DNA from: Stutzerimonas stutzeri
Lineage (GTDB): Bacteria; Pseudomonadota; Gammaproteobacteria; Pseudomonadales; Pseudomonadaceae
Length of the DNA: 64,000 nucleotides
Direction of reading: 5' to 3'
NCBI RefSeq assembly: GCF_009789555.1
Contig: NZ_CP046902.1
Coordinates: forward strand, 670,001-734,000
Shown: positions 61,309 through 64,000 of the stretch, piece after piece
Position numbering within the stretch: position 1 is the stretch's first letter
Layout: every line of letters begins with the position of its first letter
The notes under the pieces: model-generated
Told to the model about the DNA's origin: nothing
The model's input: only the letters and a program-made list of their open reading frames with translations
Database searches by the model: none
Made by a program: the position numbers and the translations under genes

Positions 61309-62572
61309 ACAGCCTTTCGCCCGGCGCATCGTTATCGCATTCACCCTGATGACCTTGATCGTGAGCGGACTCTTCTCCCTCGGCATCGTCGGCATCGTGC
61401 ACTCTGTTGAGGAACATCTGGTTTCTGAAGAGCTCGACCGTGAGCTGAACATCGTCTTACAGGAAATCGGGCAGGGGCTGCGCCCACGCCTTGACTCCAG
61501 CACACGTTTCTTTGCCACAAGCTCGATCGAATTTGCGATTCCAGCGCAATTTTCGCGAACCCAGCCGGGTTTCAGCGAGGTAGTAAACGGCGACGAGGCG
61601 TTCTATGTTTACACCCGTGAGGTTGGCAGCGAACGCTATTTATTGGTACAGGAGCAGCACGAGTTCGAAGCCCGTGAGCAAGTGTTATTCGACGTGGTGT
61701 TGGCTGGTTTCTTGTTAAGTGTCGCAGGTGCGTGGCTGCTTGGCCGTATAGTTGCGAAGAAAGTTATGGCGCCAGTGACCAGGCTGGCTCAGCAGGTACA
61801 GCATCGCGACCAGCTTCACCCGATCGCCCCTCTCCTGGCGCCGGACTATGCTGATGACGAGATCGGACACCTAGCCTCCGCGTTCGACAGTACACTTGTA
61901 CAGCTGAGGCGCTCTCTGGAACGCGAGCGCCTCTTCACCAGCGATGTCAGCCACGAATTGCGCACTCCCTTAATGATTGTAAGCTCTTCGTGTGAATTGC
62001 TGGAGGCCTCCCCCCTCGGCACGCGGGAAAGTGAACAGGTAGCGCGCATCGGCCGCGCGGCTGAAGAAATGAGCGATTTGGTACAAACGTTCCTTACGCT
62101 TGCCCGAAGCAAACCTGAAGAAGCCTCGCTGGCTGGAGAAGCCACCTTGGAGAGCGTTGCAGACGAACAAGGCAAACGCTGGGGCGCGGCGATACTAGAC
62201 AAAGGCCTTCGGTTTGAGTTGCTGATAGAAGATATTGACGCCACGCCTTACAACCACACCTTCCTGCGTACGGTAATGTCCAATCTTCTGCGAAACGCGT
62301 TGCACTACACCGACGAAGGTTGGGTACGTCTGATTATCGGGAAGGGTGGGTTCCGGATTGAAGACAGCGGCCCAGGTATACCCCTTGACCAGCACGAGCG
62401 CATCTTCGACCCGTTCGTGCGGGGCGATCATCCCCGTGGTGAGGGCTTGGGCCTGGGGCTTTCATTGGTCAAACGAATTTGTGCGCACCAAGGCTGGACC
62501 ATCAGGGTCTGCGACCTGCCGCCCTGTGGCAGCAGCTTTCGAGTCGTGTTGGACCAAGATCAACAATCGTGA
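61298..62572 (+). CDS. colS: Sensor histidine kinase ColS
   Basis: This 424-aa kinase has two membrane segments (about residues 11-32 and 135-155), a periplasmic sensor with acidic [12 protein letters not shown], where ExxE pairs are known to bind Zn/Fe in ColS, an H-box [14 protein letters not shown], an N-box [11 protein letters not shown] and a G-box [17 protein letters not shown]. It overlaps the colR stop. A ColR box begins 4 bases after its stop. Confidence 0.92.
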   Translation: MLAKQPFARRIVIAFTLMTLIVSGLFSLGIVGIVHSVEEHLVSEELDRELNIVLQEIGQGLRPRLDSSTRFFATSSIEFAIPAQFSRTQPGFSEVVNGDEAFYVYTREVGSERYLLVQEQHEFEAREQVLFDVVLAGFLLSVAGAWLLGRIVAKKVMAPVTRLAQQVQHRDQLHPIAPLLAPDYADDEIGHLASAFDSTLVQLRRSLERERLFTSDVSHELRTPLMIVSSSCELLEASPLGTRESEQVARIGRAAEEMSDLVQTFLTLARSKPEEASLAGEATLESVADEQGKRWGAAILDKGLRFELLIEDIDATPYNHTFLRTVMSNLLRNALHYTDEGWVRLIIGKGGFRIEDSGPGIPLDQHERIFDPFVRGDHPRGEGLGLGLSLVKRICAHQGWTIRVCDLPPCGSSFRVVLDQDQQS

Positions 62573-62575
62573 GCG

Positions 62576-62591
62576 TTGACGTTTTTTTCAC
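62576..62591 (+). promoter_or_regulatory. ColR box upstream of warA
   Basis: TTGACGTTTTTTTCAC on the plus strand is identical to the box before the LTA-synthase-like gene. It ends 71 bases before warA. Confidence 0.7.
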
Positions 62592-62661
62592 GTGGTTTTG
62601 ACGGCCGCTTGATTCAGGCCTCTCTAGATTATCGGGCGTACTCCTTTGTGGAAGGCCCGAC

Positions 62662-63351
62662 ATGTCCAAACCCCCTCCGATTGAGCTTGAGTTTTCGCGC
62701 AAATATGACCAAGAACATGCGGTGCAATACCTGCACAAGCATCACGATGGTCTGGCTAGGCGGCTCTCCCATTGGCGTGATGAACAGCTAGCCCGGCGGG
62801 CGCTCAAGCAGGCCGATGAGCCCGATCTCGTGCTCGACCTGCCATGCGGTGCGGGACGCTTCTGGCCCCTGCTGGCGGAGCAGCCCAACCGTGTGGTTCT
62901 GGCGGCCGACAACTCGGCATATATGCTGGCCACGGCACAGGCATCGCAACCCGCTGAGGTCGTCTCGCGGGTCGAGACGTTTCAGACCTCGGCCTTCGAT
63001 ATCACCCTGGGTCCGAATGCGGTCGATTGCATCTTCTGCATCCGCCTGCTTCATCACATCGCCGATGCGGAGCACCGCTTGGCCATACTCCGTGAATTTC
63101 ATCGGGTAACCCGCGACACCGTCATTATCTCGCTTTGGGTGGACGGCAATTACAAGGCTTGGAAACGCAAACGCCTGGAAGCCAAACGCGCCAGTCAGGG
63201 CCGAGGGTCGGAAAACCAGAACCGCTTCGTAGTAAAGCGCCAAGTGATCGAAGCGGAATTCCGCGAGGCTGGCTTCCAGATTATCGGCTACCAGGACTTC
63301 CTGCCGGGCTACGCGATGTGGCGCGTTTACACGCTACGCAAGGTGGCTTGA
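62662..63351 (+). CDS. warA: SAM-dependent methyltransferase WarA
   Basis: This 229-aa class I methyltransferase has motif I as LVLDLPCGAGRFWPLLA, the acidic VVLAADNSAYML, and the later FCIRLLHHIADAEHRL typical of the family. In P. aeruginosa WarA in the same position modifies or interacts with LPS kinases. It is preceded by a ColR box and followed by inaA in 2 bases. The methylated substrate is not known from sequence. Confidence 0.87.
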   Translation: MSKPPPIELEFSRKYDQEHAVQYLHKHHDGLARRLSHWRDEQLARRALKQADEPDLVLDLPCGAGRFWPLLAEQPNRVVLAADNSAYMLATAQASQPAEVVSRVETFQTSAFDITLGPNAVDCIFCIRLLHHIADAEHRLAILREFHRVTRDTVIISLWVDGNYKAWKRKRLEAKRASQGRGSENQNRFVVKRQVIEAEFREAGFQIIGYQDFLPGYAMWRVYTLRKVA

Positions 63352-63353
63352 CG

Positions 63354-64000
63354 ATGAGGGCCTTGATCGAACTGCAACCATCCCAGAGCTCCGATACGCG
63401 CTTCGACCGTTGGTGGCACAGCGAAGGCGAGTGGGTAGAACCGCCCAACCAGCGCCGCGGTGGTGAGAGCGGCGTCAGGCGTCTGGTGCCACGCGACACG
63501 CACCGGCCCGTTCTCTATTGCAAGCGCCAGGCTGGGCACATCTATCGTTCGGTGCTCCATCCATTCGGGCGCCCGACCGCATTACGCGAGCAACAAGCTA
63601 TTGAGGCGTTTCGCCGAATCGGAATCCGCGTCCCAAATATCGTCTATTGCGCTTCGAGAAAAAATTCGGGCCAGTGGCAAGCCGTGCTAGTCACGCAGGC
63701 ATTGGACGGGTTTATCAGCCTGCAGGAATGGTATGGGTCTGCCCGCCAAGAGCAACACGACAACGCACTAAACAGGCAAATGCTAGAGCAACTGGCGTCT
63801 ACCCTGGCACGCCTGCACCTTGCCGGCTGGCAGCACGGTTGCTGCTATCCCAAGCACATCTTCGTAAAGGTTTCTAATTCCAGCGTGGAAGCACCGGTCG
63901 AGGTTGCCTTGCTCGATTTGGAGAAGAGTCGGCGGCGTTGGCGCATTTCGGCGGCTTCGCAGCACGATTTGCGACAGCTGTACCGCCATAAAGAGGAAAT
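63354..64000 (+). CDS. inaA: Lipopolysaccharide kinase InaA/WarB (3' end cut)
   Basis: This is the first 215 codons of a Kdo/WaaP-type kinase. Visible motifs are RPVLYCKRQAGHIYRS (with the ATP-binding Lys), the LHLAGWQHGCCYPKHIFV region corresponding to the catalytic loop, and the VALLDLEKSRRR with the DLEK motif equal to DFG of these kinases. It phosphorylates LPS core heptose in related systems. The end lies beyond the window. Confidence 0.9.
   Translation, partial: MRALIELQPSQSSDTRFDRWWHSEGEWVEPPNQRRGGESGVRRLVPRDTHRPVLYCKRQAGHIYRSVLHPFGRPTALREQQAIEAFRRIGIRVPNIVYCASRKNSGQWQAVLVTQALDGFISLQEWYGSARQEQHDNALNRQMLEQLASTLARLHLAGWQHGCCYPKHIFVKVSNSSVEAPVEVALLDLEKSRRRWRISAASQHDLRQLYRHKEE

Overview
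The window looks like a chromosome segment of a Pseudomonas or Stutzerimonas species. The evidence is the gene content: a Pseudomonas-type mdcABCDEGH-madLM malonate operon, an MvaT-type H-NS analogue, the colR-colS-warA-inaA cluster, and bacteriophytochrome with heme oxygenase. The backbone is GC-rich. A visibly more AT-rich block of about 24 kb (roughly 31.0-54.77 kb) reads as an inserted copper-resistance island.

Region 1 (1-12.2 kb) concerns C3/C4 acid metabolism. The malonate decarboxylase operon runs on the minus strand (mdcA 6891 down to madM, cut by the window edge). After three small genes comes a plus-strand TAXI-TRAP uptake system (binding protein, fused permease, DUF1850 protein). 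AAnAAnAA motifs (Crc/Hfq type) sit at the starts of mdcA, mdcG, the TAXI gene and the permease gene, and ahead of madL, so both uptake systems are probably under carbon catabolite repression. Region 2 (12.2-17.6 kb) is an iron-siderophore signalling unit (ECF sigma, FecR-type regulator, TonB receptor with STN domain, PepSY reductase), resembling foxI-foxR-foxA-foxB. Region 3 (17.7-20.5 kb) holds small housekeeping or unknown genes and a G3E/COG0523 GTPase. Region 4 (20.7-26.5 kb) is a red-light signalling operon: bacteriophytochrome kinase, Rcp1-like receiver, a large REC-PAS-PAS-kinase-REC hybrid, and heme oxygenase. Region 5 (26.7-30.9 kb) is a five-gene set joining an arylsulfotransferase-fold protein, two unknown membrane proteins, a PAPS-type sulfotransferase and an APS kinase. 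It looks like a dedicated sulfation pathway and is the best candidate here for something undescribed.

Region 6 (31-54.8 kb) is the copper island. It carries an MvaT paralogue, copR, a PtrA-like small protein, copA, a Met/His-rich peptide gene, copB, a cytochrome c with a His-rich tail, a 19-Cys cytosolic copper store, a decayed SDR gene, a DUF305 protein, an ATP-grasp gene overlapping a 97-aa frame, copS, three small periplasmic or membrane proteins, cusF-cusA-cusB-cusC, a small Cys/His protein and a Cu P-type ATPase. Copies of a TTACA-N4-TGTAA palindrome precede six transcription units (plus one degenerate copy), which defines a CopR regulon by eye. copR and copS are separated by about 10 kb. 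An IS66 transposase remnant lies at the right edge.

Region 7 (54.8-64 kb) returns to backbone: mntP with a yybP-ykoY manganese riboswitch, a candidate small RNA with a strong terminator, a YkvA protein, a lipoprotein, and an envelope-modification locus (PAP2 phosphatase, LTA-synthase-like enzyme, colR, colS, warA, inaA). Two identical ColR-type boxes precede the LTA-synthase gene and warA. No rRNA, tRNA, CRISPR array or intact transposon was seen.
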